A stretch of DNA of 64,000 bases from an uncultured Hellea sp. (GCA_938007935.1 CALLMD010000010.1:186001-250000), one strand, 5' to 3'. Positions 7,805 to 17,168 are shown, counted from the stretch's first letter. Made by a program: numbers and translations. The notes: generated from the sequence alone by a model not told the origin.

Positions 7805-9548
7805 AGCCGCCCTCAACAAATAAAGCTGTTGCCTTTTCTTTCTCGCGGCCAACGACACCGCCTGTGGCAAGAGGCACGGTGCGTTCAATATATTGAACGC
7901 CTGTTCCGAGGGTGAAACGGTCAAATTCATAGCTGACACCGACAACCGCCTGGTCGGAGGTAAGGTCAATATTGTCATCTTTGGCATGGCCATAACTTGC
8001 CATCACGCCAAACTTGGAAGGCTTCCAGGTAATGCCGGCATCCCAAGCCGTATAATCACCATCGGCGAGACCATTATTACTTTGCAGATATGAGCCGCCA
8101 ACGGTCCAATCAGAGAGCTTAATCTCGATACCCGCATTATATACAGATAGATCATCAAAAGCCGCAATCCCGCTCTCTTCAGATGCGCGGGCATAAGTCC
8201 CTGTCGCTTCAACTTCTAACCCATTACCAAATTTGCGGTCCAAAGATAAACCAACTTCCATAACATCTTTCAGGTCAGGTGATAATGCGCCGCTGCCATC
8301 CGCGCCGTTACGGCGGACACAATAGTCAACACCGCAAGCCCTTGCATTCGGGGCGTAACTTGCCCCGAGCTGAACGCCAACGCCAATTTGATCTCCCAAT
8401 AAACGCGGAGATGTATAGGTGATTTTTTCAGAAAATCCTGAGGCGTCATTCACAGTTTTAACGCTATCAAGACCCGTATAATCAACAGGTGAGTTAGATC
8501 CATTTACGGCCAATAAAGTCGGCGCGCCGAGGGAGAATAAATACGCAGCTCCGTCATCTCGGCCTAAGGTTATGTCACCATAAGAGGAGCGTAAAAAGAG
8601 GTAAGCCCCTTCAACCGCATATTCAAATTCTTTCGCGTTATCAGGCCCAAAACTATAAAATTGAGAGGTATGACCTCGCAGCGCAGTAGGTGTACCATTT
8701 ATTATAACCGAAGTGCAGCCCGCAATTGAAGGATTGCAATCCCCTGCGAGACCTCCAAAACCACGCCGATATTTGTCATATTGGGCCCGGGCTTCCAGAT
8801 TAATGCCATATTCTAGGCCGCCACTCGTTATCGTACTGACTTCAAAATCGACACGTCCGTCTCCAATAAAATCGGCGTTCCAATCATCATTTGATGTACC
8901 ATCGCGGTGGGTTGCGGCCCCGCCTAAGCGCAAGGCACCAGACAATGCCGTCTTCCAATTTTTTAATCCTAATCGGTCAGACCAACTACCTTTTCTATAA
9001 GGTGTTTGCATCTGAGCAGAACGAGGCACAGGATTGCCATATTGCTGAGGGTTATGACCTCTATATTGGTCATTATATTGGCCGCCATATTGAGAAGCAG
9101 GCTGTTGATTATAATTTTGGTTATTAGGCCCGGCAGGCGCTTGTGACCGACCAGGATAATAGGCCCCGCTTGATGTCGATCCACCAGCAAGGCTCGAATT
9201 CGAATAGTCCTGAGGTGCAGGCCTATTATAAGTCCCAGGCTGTGGCGCGTAATCATAATCTTGCGCTTGCGAAAAATCGGGCTGCTGTTGAACCGTAGGC
9301 GCAGTATAATTATAGCCCCCAGAATTTAACGGACCGCTATACGATGAAGGCGCAGTTTGCGGTGGTGATGTCCGTACCGCTGGATATTGAGACGTTGAAA
9401 CAACCGGATCCGCAACTTCCCAAGCCTTTTTCTTTGCTTTATTTGCAAAAGGTGAATTGCTCGTTTGAGCGGTGGCAACTGTCATAGCGCCCAAACCTAA
9501 TATAACCAAAGGCACTATATAGGTTTTGCCATTAAGAATGGTAGACAT
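7794..9548 (-). CDS. Porin-like outer-membrane beta-barrel with Q/N/Y/P-rich linker
   Basis: 584 residues. A signal peptide (hydrophobic VPLVILGLGAMTVATAQ) is followed by about 150 residues rich in Gln, Asn, Tyr, Pro, Ser and Gly (roughly 30-180), then a Gram-negative porin-type barrel. Barrel hallmarks are the alternating strands ALRLGGAATHRDG, GLEYGINLEARAQYDKY, GAYLFLRSSYGDITLGRDDGAAY (the porin loop-3 region), ITYTSPRL.GVQLGASY, and a C-terminal FVEGGFTF ending in Phe, the outer-membrane assembly signal. It should form a diffusion channel; specificity is unknown. A Cys pair in ACGVDYC lies in an external loop. The low-complexity linker is unusual for porins. Confidence 0.85.
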   Translation of the reverse strand: MSTILNGKTYIVPLVILGLGAMTVATAQTSNSPFANKAKKKAWEVADPVVSTSQYPAVRTSPPQTAPSSYSGPLNSGGYNYTAPTVQQQPDFSQAQDYDYAPQPGTYNRPAPQDYSNSSLAGGSTSSGAYYPGRSQAPAGPNNQNYNQQPASQYGGQYNDQYRGHNPQQYGNPVPRSAQMQTPYRKGSWSDRLGLKNWKTALSGALRLGGAATHRDGTSNDDWNADFIGDGRVDFEVSTITSGGLEYGINLEARAQYDKYRRGFGGLAGDCNPSIAGCTSVIINGTPTALRGHTSQFYSFGPDNAKEFEYAVEGAYLFLRSSYGDITLGRDDGAAYLFSLGAPTLLAVNGSNSPVDYTGLDSVKTVNDASGFSEKITYTSPRLLGDQIGVGVQLGASYAPNARACGVDYCVRRNGADGSGALSPDLKDVMEVGLSLDRKFGNGLEVEATGTYARASEESGIAAFDDLSVYNAGIEIKLSDWTVGGSYLQSNNGLADGDYTAWDAGITWKPSKFGVMASYGHAKDDNIDLTSDQAVVGVSYEFDRFTLGTGVQYIERTVPLATGGVVGREKEKATALFVEGGFTF

Positions 9549-9778
9549 TACAAACTCCGCTCTGCGCCCAGATTGTCGCGCGCGTTAACCTTTGTAATCG
9601 CCCGCGCTTCCTAAAAAATGGTTAACAAATCTTTTAAATCGCGGTTTTACGGGGGTTTTTAGGGGTTTAGAGAGTTATTATTTCCGCATAGAAAGGCTAG
9701 CCCGCCGCGTTTTTAGTGCTATAACCCCACAACTGATTTGAAGTAGATTATGCACGAAGTGCAATATTGGAGTCCCCT

Positions 9779-10243
9779 ATGCCGTCTATCCGCATTCCAG
9801 CCCTGTTCGCCTCGACTTTTATGGCCGCAACCTTGTTGACTGGCTGTAGCTCAATCGGCTTCGGCAAAAATAAAGCCAGATCGAATGCCGAAAAAATCAC
9901 GGCTGCTCAAGCCCCGAATATGGGCGTTAACTCCTATCTCTGGCGCGCAAGCCTTGAAACGCTCAATTTTATGCCCTTGGCCCAAGTTGATCCCTTTGGC
10001 GGTGTTATCGTCACGGACTGGTATGCCTCAGCCGAAGCGCCGACAGAACGCTTCAAAGCCAATGTTTATATCCTCGATACAAATTTGCGCGCCGACGCGC
10101 TTAAAGCCTCAATCTTTAAGCAAACCCAGTCAGGCGGCGGCTGGCAAGACGCGGCCGTTGACGCTGATACATCACGCCAGATTGAAAATGCAATCCTGAC
10201 CCGCGCGCGTCAACTTTATATCGCGACAGTCGATAACCAGTAA
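9779..10243 (+). CDS. DUF3576 lipoprotein
   Basis: 154 residues with a lipoprotein signal: MPSIRIPALFASTFMAATLLTGCSS, where Cys is the lipidation site. The mature part contains the DUF3576 signatures MGVNSYLWRASLETLNFMPLAQVDPFGGVIVTDWY and a terminal ARQLYIATVD. The family is specific to alphaproteobacteria and commonly sits immediately before leuS, as here; its function is not known, though envelope placement next to lptE is suggestive. The ATG at 9779 has GGAG seven bases upstream; an in-frame TTG at 9767 has no such site. A terminator-like hairpin separates it from leuS. Confidence 0.88.
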   Translation: MPSIRIPALFASTFMAATLLTGCSSIGFGKNKARSNAEKITAAQAPNMGVNSYLWRASLETLNFMPLAQVDPFGGVIVTDWYASAEAPTERFKANVYILDTNLRADALKASIFKQTQSGGGWQDAAVDADTSRQIENAILTRARQLYIATVDNQ

Positions 10244-10293
10244 GACGATTGCATCATATTGGGGACTAGCCTCTCAATACCCTTCTGCTATAG

Positions 10294-10327
10294 AGCGGCT
10301 TTGATTTTTAGTTAAGGCCGCTTTTTT
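10294..10327 (+). terminator. Intrinsic terminator-like hairpin abutting the leuS start codon
   Basis: AGCGGC (10294-10299) pairs with GCCGCT (10317-10322), extended by a U-G and two U-A pairs, with an 11-base loop and a run of six T from 10322. It looks like the terminator of the DUF3576 gene. It ends one base before the leuS ATG, and the only purine-rich ribosome-site candidate for leuS (AAGG, 10314-10317) lies inside its 3' arm. Confidence 0.7.
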
Positions 10328-10328
10328 C

Positions 10329-13151
10329 ATGTCCGAACGTTACAACGCCGCTGATGTCGAGCCTCGCTGGCAAAAGGTCTGGAAAGAGGCCGATATTTAC
10401 CGCGCCGATGATAAGAGCGATAAGCCAAAATTCTACGCACTTGAAATGTTCCCCTACCCTTCTGGCCGTATTCATATGGGGCATGTGCGTAATTACGCGA
10501 TGGGAGATGTCGTGGCGCGTTATAAAAAAGCGCAAGGCTTTGAAGTTCTTCATCCCATGGGCTGGGATAGTTTTGGTATGCCCGCAGAGAACGCGGCCAT
10601 AGATATTGGTGGTCATCCCAAAGATTGGACCTATGGCAATATCGAAGCGATGAAAGAGCCGCTAAGCCGCCTTGGTTTTGCGCTGGATTGGTCACGCGAA
10701 TTTGCGACATCGGACGAAGCCTATTACAAACAACAGCAATATATTTTCCTCAAATTTTGGGAAAATGATCTCGTTTACCGCAAGACCGCCAAAGTCAATT
10801 GGGACCCCGTTGACAATACGGTTCTGGCCAATGAGCAGGTCATTGACGGCAAAGGTTGGCGCTCAGGCGCGGTGGTTGAACAGCGCGATATGGATCAGTG
10901 GTTTTTCAAAATCACAAAATATGCCGAAGAGCTTTTAGAAGGCCTCGACACGCTCGAGCGCTGGCCCGAAAAAGTCAAAACCATGCAAGCCAATTGGATT
11001 GGGAGGTCCGAAGGTTTGCAGATGAAGTTTGAGTTTGATGGAATTTCTCATACGAAGGCGGTTGAAATACTAAATAACGCACAAACCTCTGATGATAAAA
11101 ACGTTATTGAAGCAATTCAAACTACAGCAGCTAACAAGGCTGCAGTACCAGAAAATCAAAAAGCTGTACAAATCTTCACCACCCGACCAGATACATTATT
11201 CGGCGCGAGTTTCATTGCATTATCACCAGATCACCCATTAACTCTATCCCTCTCCAAGAGCGATTCTAAAGTTGAAAACTTTCGTATAAATTGTGCAAAA
11301 ATCGGCACAACTGAAGAGGCTATCGCAACGGCTGATAAGCTTGGCTTTGATACAGGCCTCAAAGTTAAGCATCCTTTCACGGGTGAAACACTCCCCGTCT
11401 GGATAGCCAACTTCGTCCTCATGGGTTACGGCACAGGCGCTATCTTTGGCTGTCCAGCCCATGACCAACGCGACCTTGATTTTGCGCGTAAATATGGTTT
11501 GGATGTGACTCCTGTTGTCCTACCTGACGGCGAAGACGCAAGCACATATAAAATCGGCAACGAAGCCTATACCAGTGAAGGCACATTATTTAATTCTGAT
11601 TTTTTAAACGGCCTTAATAAGGATGAAGGCATATCCGCTGCTATCGCCAAAATCGAAGAGATGGGTCTTGGTAAGGGCGTGACCAATTACCGTCTGCGCG
11701 ATTGGGGTGTGTCTCGCCAGCGTTATTGGGGCTGCCCTATTCCTGTTATTCATTGCGGTGATTGTGGTGTCGTGTCCGTGCCCGAAGCAGACCTACCTGT
11801 GGCCCTGCCCTATGATATTAATTTTGATAAGCCCGGTAATCCGCTAGACCGTCACCCGACCTTTAAAGATGTTGAATGCCCGAAATGCGGTAGCCCCGCG
11901 CGCCGCGAAACAGATACGCTGGACACTTTCGCGGATAGTTCTTGGTATTTCGCGCGATTTGCTGGCGGTAATACAGATGACAGACCTTTTGATAAAAAGA
12001 TTGCCTCTGACTGGCTCCCCGTTGATCAATATGTTGGCGGGATAGAACATGCGGTTCTACATTTGCTTTACTCGCGCTTCTTTACGCGTGGCCTCAGAGA
12101 TTGTGGATTGCTTGACCTACCCAGCGGTGAACCTTTCGCGGGGCTCTTTACGCAAGGTATGGTCACACATGCAACATTTATGAATATTCATGGAGACTAT
12201 GTATTGCCTGATGGTGTTGTCGAATACGAAAAAGGCGCCACAGGAATTTCTTACCTTTCAGATTATGGGGCTGGTTTAATTCATGCTCAAATCGAAGGGC
12301 TAGCCGATAATAAATTTAGATCAAATTATTTAAAGCAAGTAAACCAAACTGGGAAATACCTTTGTGAAATTGAAAGTCTAATTCGACCGATTGGCGAAAA
12401 AGACCCAAGAAAATATACACCAGTTTTACAAGGCGATGTCATCAAGATGTCCAAATCCAAGAAAAATGTTGTTGACCCCAATGACATCATCGAAGGTTAC
12501 GGGGCGGATGTCGCGCGCTGGTTTGTGCTCTCTGATAGTCCGCCCGAACGCGATGTTGAATGGACCGAAGCTGGGGTGATTGGCGCGTGGCGTTTTGCCA
12601 ATAAAGTTTGGGCCCTTGTTTCCGAAACGCCAAAACTGAACCCGATGTCGGTTGCAAGCCGCGCCAGCGGCGATGCGCTTGAGCTACGCCGTTTTGCCCA
12701 TAAGGCCATGGCCAAAATCACATCTGGAATTGAAAGCTTTCGCTTTAATACTTCAGTTGCGCAAATTTACGAGCTGACCAACGCGCTCAAGAAATACAAA
12801 GCCAATGATGAGGCTAAGGCCGAAGCGCTCGGCATGCTGATCCGCGCCATTGCGCCATTCATGCCGCATCTTTCCGAGGAATGTTGGGCGCATTTAGGTG
12901 GGGAGGACCTGTGCTATCACGCGCCTTGGCCCGTCATAGATGAGAGCTTACTTGTCGAAGACACAGTCACCCTGCCCCTGCAAGTTAACGGCAAGCGCCG
13001 CGGTGAAATGACGGTGCCTGTCGATATTTCCAAAGAAGAAGCTGAGAAACTCGCCCTTGCTGACCCCGCAGTCATACGCACAATTGATGGCTTAACTGTA
13101 AGGAAAGTCATTGTTGTCCCGGGGCGGATTATCAATATAGTAGCCTCATGA
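10329..13151 (+). CDS. leuS: Leucyl-tRNA synthetase with two unusual insertions
   Basis: 940-residue class Ia synthetase that charges tRNA-Leu. HIGH motif HMGH at residues 49-52, KMSKS at about 706-710 ([13 protein letters not shown]), and a CP1 editing domain with TTRPDTLFG and [19 protein letters not shown] are intact. Typical bacterial LeuRS is about 860-880 residues. The surplus lies in two blocks: about 40 residues (238-279) between NWIGRSEGL and TTRPDTLFG, and a long segment (about 615-705) between the THATF strand and KMSKS. Both blocks look more AT-rich than the rest of the gene. The neighbouring lptE overlaps by an ATGA. A terminator-like hairpin ends one base before the start, and ribosome-site support is weak. 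Confidence 0.97.
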   Translation: MSERYNAADVEPRWQKVWKEADIYRADDKSDKPKFYALEMFPYPSGRIHMGHVRNYAMGDVVARYKKAQGFEVLHPMGWDSFGMPAENAAIDIGGHPKDWTYGNIEAMKEPLSRLGFALDWSREFATSDEAYYKQQQYIFLKFWENDLVYRKTAKVNWDPVDNTVLANEQVIDGKGWRSGAVVEQRDMDQWFFKITKYAEELLEGLDTLERWPEKVKTMQANWIGRSEGLQMKFEFDGISHTKAVEILNNAQTSDDKNVIEAIQTTAANKAAVPENQKAVQIFTTRPDTLFGASFIALSPDHPLTLSLSKSDSKVENFRINCAKIGTTEEAIATADKLGFDTGLKVKHPFTGETLPVWIANFVLMGYGTGAIFGCPAHDQRDLDFARKYGLDVTPVVLPDGEDASTYKIGNEAYTSEGTLFNSDFLNGLNKDEGISAAIAKIEEMGLGKGVTNYRLRDWGVSRQRYWGCPIPVIHCGDCGVVSVPEADLPVALPYDINFDKPGNPLDRHPTFKDVECPKCGSPARRETDTLDTFADSSWYFARFAGGNTDDRPFDKKIASDWLPVDQYVGGIEHAVLHLLYSRFFTRGLRDCGLLDLPSGEPFAGLFTQGMVTHATFMNIHGDYVLPDGVVEYEKGATGISYLSDYGAGLIHAQIEGLADNKFRSNYLKQVNQTGKYLCEIESLIRPIGEKDPRKYTPVLQGDVIKMSKSKKNVVDPNDIIEGYGADVARWFVLSDSPPERDVEWTEAGVIGAWRFANKVWALVSETPKLNPMSVASRASGDALELRRFAHKAMAKITSGIESFRFNTSVAQIYELTNALKKYKANDEAKAEALGMLIRAIAPFMPHLSEECWAHLGGEDLCYHAPWPVIDESLLVEDTVTLPLQVNGKRRGEMTVPVDISKEEAEKLALADPAVIRTIDGLTVRKVIVVPGRIINIVAS

Positions 13152-13651
13152 TCAAAAAATTTCTCATAGGCCTTATCGTCCTACCTCTTTTCACCGCCTG
13201 CGGGTTTACACCCATGCATGCCCCGTCAACTGGCTCTAGCGGTATTAGCTTTGGAGATGTCAGTATTAAAATTAAGGATGGGGTCGATCAAGGTGATAAA
13301 GAAGCTGGCTATTATGTTATGCAGCGCCTCAGAGACCGTATTGGCGTAAATACAGGAAAGCATGTTTTAACCCTAAACCCAACACTTAGCCGTGCAGGGT
13401 TTGGTGTAAACTCGATTGATGTCGCCTCGCGTTATGATTCCATAGTTACTATAAATTACACCCTTAGTGACGCTAAAAACGGCGATGTTCTTACAAACGG
13501 TTCCGTGAAAGCTATATCTACATTTGGCGCACCTGAAGACCCTTATGGCCTTATTGCCGCTGACAAAAACGCTTTGCAACAAACCACCAAAGAAGCGGCT
13601 GATCGTCTTTTGATAAAGCTAGCCAGCTATTACGCTAATCCAGACAAATGA
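13148..13651 (+). CDS. lptE: LPS-assembly lipoprotein LptE
   Basis: 167 residues. Signal peptide with lipobox ([14 protein letters not shown]; Cys is the lipid anchor), followed by the LptE/RlpB pattern: CGFTPMHA, a central [18 protein letters not shown] strand pair and [45 protein letters not shown]. LptE plugs the LptD barrel that inserts lipopolysaccharide into the outer leaflet. The start overlaps the leuS stop (ATGA) and its stop overlaps the holA start, so translation is likely coupled. This leuS-lptE-holA order is standard in alphaproteobacteria. Confidence 0.92.
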   Translation: MIKKFLIGLIVLPLFTACGFTPMHAPSTGSSGISFGDVSIKIKDGVDQGDKEAGYYVMQRLRDRIGVNTGKHVLTLNPTLSRAGFGVNSIDVASRYDSIVTINYTLSDAKNGDVLTNGSVKAISTFGAPEDPYGLIAADKNALQQTTKEAADRLLIKLASYYANPDK

Positions 13652-14706
13652 AGTTAACGGGCACGCGGGCCACGCGTTTTATATCTGCCCCGCAAGTTGA
13701 CATTATTGGCGTTCTTTTATTTGGGCCTGATCGCGGCCTTGCCAAAGAACGGGCTAATCAACTCGCCAAAACATATTGCGCCAATCCCGATGACGCCTTT
13801 GCGGCAACGGTATTAACTGCAGATGATCTCACCTCTGACCCCGCCAAACTCGCTGATGAAATGTCAGCCCTATCCATGTTTGGCGATGCCCGCCTTGTCC
13901 GCGTAAGACTGGATCATGAACGTAGCGGGGCTGCTATTAGCAAAATTATCAAATCCTTTGATACAGACCCGTCCAAGGCTGAAGCCAAATTAATCATTGA
14001 GGCCGGTGATTTAAGCCCCCGCTCAGCCGTGCGCAAAGCCTTTGAAGCGGCAGGAAATTTTGCGTCCATTGGATGTTATGCAGCTAGCGCGAATGACCTG
14101 GCTAATCTGGTGCGGACATCGCTAAATGAATTTTCTATTTCTATCGACAATGACGCGCTAGAATTATGGACGCCTTTTTTGGGCGGAGATCATGCTTTGG
14201 CCCGCGGCGAAATCGAGAAAATGGCGCTTTATAAAGGTTATGGAAGCGAGGCCGGAGCTAAGGTCTCACTCGCGGATGTTCGGGTGCTCGCAGCGGGCGG
14301 TCAAAACGTATCCATTGATGATATCATAATGAGCGCCATGGATGGCCGCCTAGAAGATTGTGACGCCCATTTTAAACGCGCCGTTGCGGGTAAAATCAAT
14401 GCTGCCGTGATTTTGCGCAGTCTTCAACGCCATCTTGGCCGGTTGATTGAAGCTAATGCCAATATGGCCAGCGGCGACACAGCCGAAAGCGCGATTAAAG
14501 CTTTAAGACCACCTGTCTTTCGTATGCAAGAACGCGCCTTTTTAAGCCAGCTCAGACTTTGGCCCGGAAGCATGCTTAGCCGTGCTTTATCGCAAAGTCT
14601 TGAAGCAGAGCGGCAACTTAAAACGGCTTCAGCACCTGGTAATGCCATTACAGGCAGGCTTTTACTGGCGCTTGCAGGTTATGCGAAAAAAAGACGGCGC
14701 GCCTAG
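13648..14706 (+). CDS. holA: DNA polymerase III delta subunit
   Basis: 352 residues of the clamp-loader delta subunit, which opens the sliding clamp. Recognisable features are the N-terminal VLLFGPDRGLAKERANQLAK strand-loop (a degenerate nucleotide-binding fold), LSMFGDARLVRVR (the beta-clamp-contacting region follows MSALSMFG), LIIEAGDLSPRSAVRKAFE, and the C-terminal collar with RSLQRHLGRLIEA and PPVFRMQERAFLSQLRLW. It starts at an ATG overlapping the lptE stop by 4 bases and ends overlapping the convergent hydrolase by 4 bases. Confidence 0.93.
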   Translation: MKLTGTRATRFISAPQVDIIGVLLFGPDRGLAKERANQLAKTYCANPDDAFAATVLTADDLTSDPAKLADEMSALSMFGDARLVRVRLDHERSGAAISKIIKSFDTDPSKAEAKLIIEAGDLSPRSAVRKAFEAAGNFASIGCYAASANDLANLVRTSLNEFSISIDNDALELWTPFLGGDHALARGEIEKMALYKGYGSEAGAKVSLADVRVLAAGGQNVSIDDIIMSAMDGRLEDCDAHFKRAVAGKINAAVILRSLQRHLGRLIEANANMASGDTAESAIKALRPPVFRMQERAFLSQLRLWPGSMLSRALSQSLEAERQLKTASAPGNAITGRLLLALAGYAKKRRRA

Positions 14707-15671
14707 AGACCTTGTTCAACAAGGAACCTATCAAAAGTTTCAAAAAACTGATCGCGGTAAACATCGCGTTCTAAAAACAATTCATGCATAGCCCCAGGAA
14801 CGACCGAGAAACTCCCACCGGCATTACGGGCAAATGTCTCGTTGGATTTCGGGTCAACTATAGGGTCCGCGCCCGCGGCAACAATCAAGCAAGGAATATT
14901 GAGCTCAGAGGCATTACGGTTCACATAGGCCATGGATTTTAAAGACGCCACAATCCAGCCATAGGTCGGCGGCCCGAGGCGCAAGCGCGGCGTCGTTTGA
15001 AAATAGGCGGCCCAGTGACGATAACGGTCTTTATCTGAGGTTAGCTTATTTATGTTAAAAGGTACAGGCAGCCCGCTGCGCTGTCTTTGAAAAGGAAGGT
15101 TCCTTTTTCGCAGGCCCATGGCTGAAAATAACTGGATCGTCCATTTCATAATATGGGTATCAAGATCGAATAGGCCTAACATCGGGGCCGAACAAATCAC
15201 AGCAGATGGACTCATCGCGCCGCTTAGGACCGATTGTAGCGCAATAGTTCCGCCCATGGAGTGCCCCATGACAATATGGGGTTTAGGCAATAGTGGGCCC
15301 AGTGTTTCAGCCGCAAAGGCCAAATCATCGGCATAGGTTTGAAAATCATCAATATAGCTTTTCAGCTTATCGTCCAAAACCCTATCCGAGAGCCCTTGCC
15401 CCCGTGGGTCAAGAACCAAGACATTAAACCCCCGATCGACAAAATCAGTGATTGTTTCCAAATATTTTTCAATGAATTCAGTCCGGCCCGGAGAGAATAT
15501 AATGGACCCACGCGGATGATCCGTATTTGCAGTTGCGTGCATGACGCGCAAACGTACACCTTCATTATTGATGTAATAAAGACGCATACGCGGTTCTAGG
15601 CTTTCGGGTATTGGCCGACCGCCGGGCTGAATTATTTCAGCTTCTTCAAATTCTGGAAATGCACCAACCAT
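14703..15671 (-). CDS. Alpha/beta hydrolase, lysophospholipase/monoacylglycerol-lipase type
   Basis: 322 residues. Serine-hydrolase core: SIIFSPGRTEFIEKYLETITDFVDRGFNVLVLDPRGQGLSDR, nucleophile elbow VMGHSMGGTIAL, an acid in CLIVAAGADPIVDPKSNE and His in VPGAMHELFLERD. This is the PldB/Hydrolase_4 pattern, cleaving lysophospholipids or monoacylglycerols; the exact substrate is inferred only. No signal peptide is visible, so it is probably cytoplasmic or peripherally membrane-bound. A strong GC hairpin (15678-15697) lies just upstream, between this gene and the SCP2 gene on the same strand. Confidence 0.85.
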   Translation of the reverse strand: MVGAFPEFEEAEIIQPGGRPIPESLEPRMRLYYINNEGVRLRVMHATANTDHPRGSIIFSPGRTEFIEKYLETITDFVDRGFNVLVLDPRGQGLSDRVLDDKLKSYIDDFQTYADDLAFAAETLGPLLPKPHIVMGHSMGGTIALQSVLSGAMSPSAVICSAPMLGLFDLDTHIMKWTIQLFSAMGLRKRNLPFQRQRSGLPVPFNINKLTSDKDRYRHWAAYFQTTPRLRLGPPTYGWIVASLKSMAYVNRNASELNIPCLIVAAGADPIVDPKSNETFARNAGGSFSVVPGAMHELFLERDVYRDQFFETFDRFLVEQGL

Positions 15672-15677
15672 TTAATA

Positions 15678-15697
15678 ATGGGGGCCAACGCCCCCAA
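15678..15697 (-). terminator. GC-rich hairpin between SCP2 and hydrolase genes
   Basis: GGGGGC and GCCCCC (arms 15680-15685 and 15690-15695) around a four-base loop, extended by AT pairs. It follows the SCP2-domain gene on the minus strand. No U-tract follows, so it may be a weak terminator or an RNA-stabilising hairpin. Confidence 0.5.
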
Positions 15698-15716
15698 TGT
15701 TCAACCCTCTCAGGTC

Positions 15717-16010
15717 TTACATATTAGAGAAAATGCTCTGGAGACCCATCGCGACAGACATATCGCCAGCGACTTTAAGCTTACCAGACATAAACGCCAT
15801 CATCGGATCCAGATTGCCTTCTGCTAAAGCGATAAAATCGTCTTTAGACACAGAGATTGTGCAATCTGCATCATTGTCTTCTGTTGTTGCTTCCGTTCCA
15901 GATGCAAAGACACATCCATCATCGCCAAAATCAAATTTTACAGATTTATCTGTTCCGCCAGCTTTTACCAAAGCTTCTGTCATTTTTGCTGCGATATCTG
16001 CATTTTCCAT
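15717..16010 (-). CDS. SCP2 sterol-carrier-domain protein
   Basis: 97 residues forming a single SCP2-type domain: KSVKFDFGDDGCVFASG, DADCTISVSKDDFIALAEGNLDPMMAFMSGKLKVAGDMSVAMGLQSIF. The block DPMMAFMSGKLKVAGD is the family signature that closes the lipid-binding tunnel. Such stand-alone domains bind fatty acyl or other hydrophobic ligands. It is flanked on the same strand by a lipase-like hydrolase and a lipoprotein methyltransferase, which fits a lipid-related context but proves nothing. Confidence 0.88.
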   Translation of the reverse strand: MENADIAAKMTEALVKAGGTDKSVKFDFGDDGCVFASGTEATTEDNDADCTISVSKDDFIALAEGNLDPMMAFMSGKLKVAGDMSVAMGLQSIFSNM

Positions 16011-16089
16011 AATCGTATCCTTTTACATATGAAATTACTGCAAACTATATGGGACGTAACTTAAGAAAGTGCTAGATTTTTTTTCATCT

Positions 16090-16974
16090 CTAGAGCGGCT
16101 TTCTAAATTTAAGCGTCGCGCGGTCAGATTCGCCAATATTCTTATAAAGCTGCGCATCAAACCCTTTTGCCGCCTCTGTGCCTTCTTTTGGCAACCGTGA
16201 GCGCGGCGGCAACGTCCAAACGCCCATCGGATGATCGGCTGTATCTCTGGGGTTTGCATTAATCTCGCTACTGGCCACAAATTCAAAACCCGCGCGTTTA
16301 GCGAGATCTTTCATATAAGATTCTTGGACATATCCAGATGAGCCCTTTGGGTCCTGAACCGCAGATTCGGGCAAGCGGTGTTCAACAATGCCTAATATGC
16401 CCCCGGGCTTCAAAGCGGCAAAAAACTCACTAAAGGCTTGATCCGCATAACCTCCACCCATCCAGTTATGGACATTGCGAAATGAAAGTAAAATATCGAC
16501 GGATTCAGCAGGTAAAATGGGGCCTGAATCTTTCAAAAACGCGCCATATTCAATTTCACCATAAACAGCACTATCCGAATATTTTTCTTTATATCCCGCA
16601 ATACGCTTGTCCAGCCTTTCACTCACGCCTTCAGGATAAAGAACAGCGACATATTTTCCGTCATTATCTTTTAGATATGGCGCCGTGACATTGGTGTACC
16701 ATCCCGGCCAAACCTCAGCGACAGTTTTACCCGGTCCCACCTCGAAGAATTCTAATGTTTCCTTAGGGTGACGATATTGATCTCGCGCCGTTTCTTCTGA
16801 CCGTCTCTCATGGGCAATAACATCTGATAGCGTAGTTGCCATAACCACCGCTTTTTCAACATCAGACTCAGACACCTTACCCGATGTTTCTGATGTTTGG
16901 GTACCTCCTGAACATGCCGTCATGACAAGGGCAGAAACAGATAAAGTAGAAACCAATAAAGATTTAATCATCAT
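16090..16974 (-). CDS. Lipoprotein class I methyltransferase-like protein
   Basis: 294 residues. A lipoprotein signal (VSALVMTACSGG) places it in the periplasm or at a membrane surface, which is unusual for a SAM-dependent enzyme but typical of this family in Caulobacter relatives. Family motifs: RDQYRHPKETLEFF, VGPGKTVAEVWPGWYTNVTAPYL (SAM loop), SVDILLSFRNVHNWMGGGYADQAFSEFFAALKPGGILGIVEHR, GYVQESYMKDLAKRAGFEF. Relatives usually read PGGGWYT in the SAM loop; here it is PGWYT, two glycines shorter, so cofactor binding may be altered. Substrate unknown. Confidence 0.8.
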   Translation of the reverse strand: MMIKSLLVSTLSVSALVMTACSGGTQTSETSGKVSESDVEKAVVMATTLSDVIAHERRSEETARDQYRHPKETLEFFEVGPGKTVAEVWPGWYTNVTAPYLKDNDGKYVAVLYPEGVSERLDKRIAGYKEKYSDSAVYGEIEYGAFLKDSGPILPAESVDILLSFRNVHNWMGGGYADQAFSEFFAALKPGGILGIVEHRLPESAVQDPKGSSGYVQESYMKDLAKRAGFEFVASSEINANPRDTADHPMGVWTLPPRSRLPKEGTEAAKGFDAQLYKNIGESDRATLKFRKPL

Positions 16975-17050
16975 GCAAATTCTCTTTCAAAATTATTATG
17001 CTGCAAAGTCTTTAACCCAATAACCGCCTAATTCAAATGCAGTTTTAACT

Positions 17051-17079
17051 CTTGAAACCAAAAATCCATTTCCTACCTC
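17051..17079 (+). promoter_or_regulatory. Candidate heat-shock (sigma-32) promoter of hsp20
   Basis: CTTGAAA at 17051-17057 is a perfect match to the sigma-32 -35 element. A CCTACCT-like segment follows after 14 bases as a weak -10. It lies upstream of the RNA-thermometer hairpins and the small heat-shock gene, which supports the call; the -10 match is poor. Confidence 0.35.
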
Positions 17080-17117
17080 TTCCTATGGGACGCCAATAAT
17101 GGGTCCTAAAATTGAAA

Positions 17118-17168
17118 GGCTGCTCATAATGAGAGCCTAAAATTACATTGCTAAAAGGATGTAACACA
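17118..17168 (+). promoter_or_regulatory. ROSE-like RNA thermometer in the hsp20 5' UTR
   Basis: Two consecutive hairpins precede the start codon. The first (17118-17137) pairs GGCT/AGCC and CTCA/TGAG around one bulged G. The second is the diagnostic one: TTACA (17143-17147) pairs with TGTAA (17160-17164), and TTGCT (17148-17152) pairs with the Shine-Dalgarno AGGA (17156-17159), with a G opposite/bulged and a three-base loop. The UUGCU-AGGA pairing with an extra G is the signature of ROSE thermometers that control small heat-shock genes in rhizobia and other proteobacteria. Heating would melt it and free the ribosome site. Confidence 0.75.

Noticed and set aside
9622..9637. Possible CtrA box between the porin and DUF3576 genes
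   Set aside because: The second half-site is TTTA at the correct 7-base spacing, and TTAA only at 8 bases. Too weak for a separate feature.
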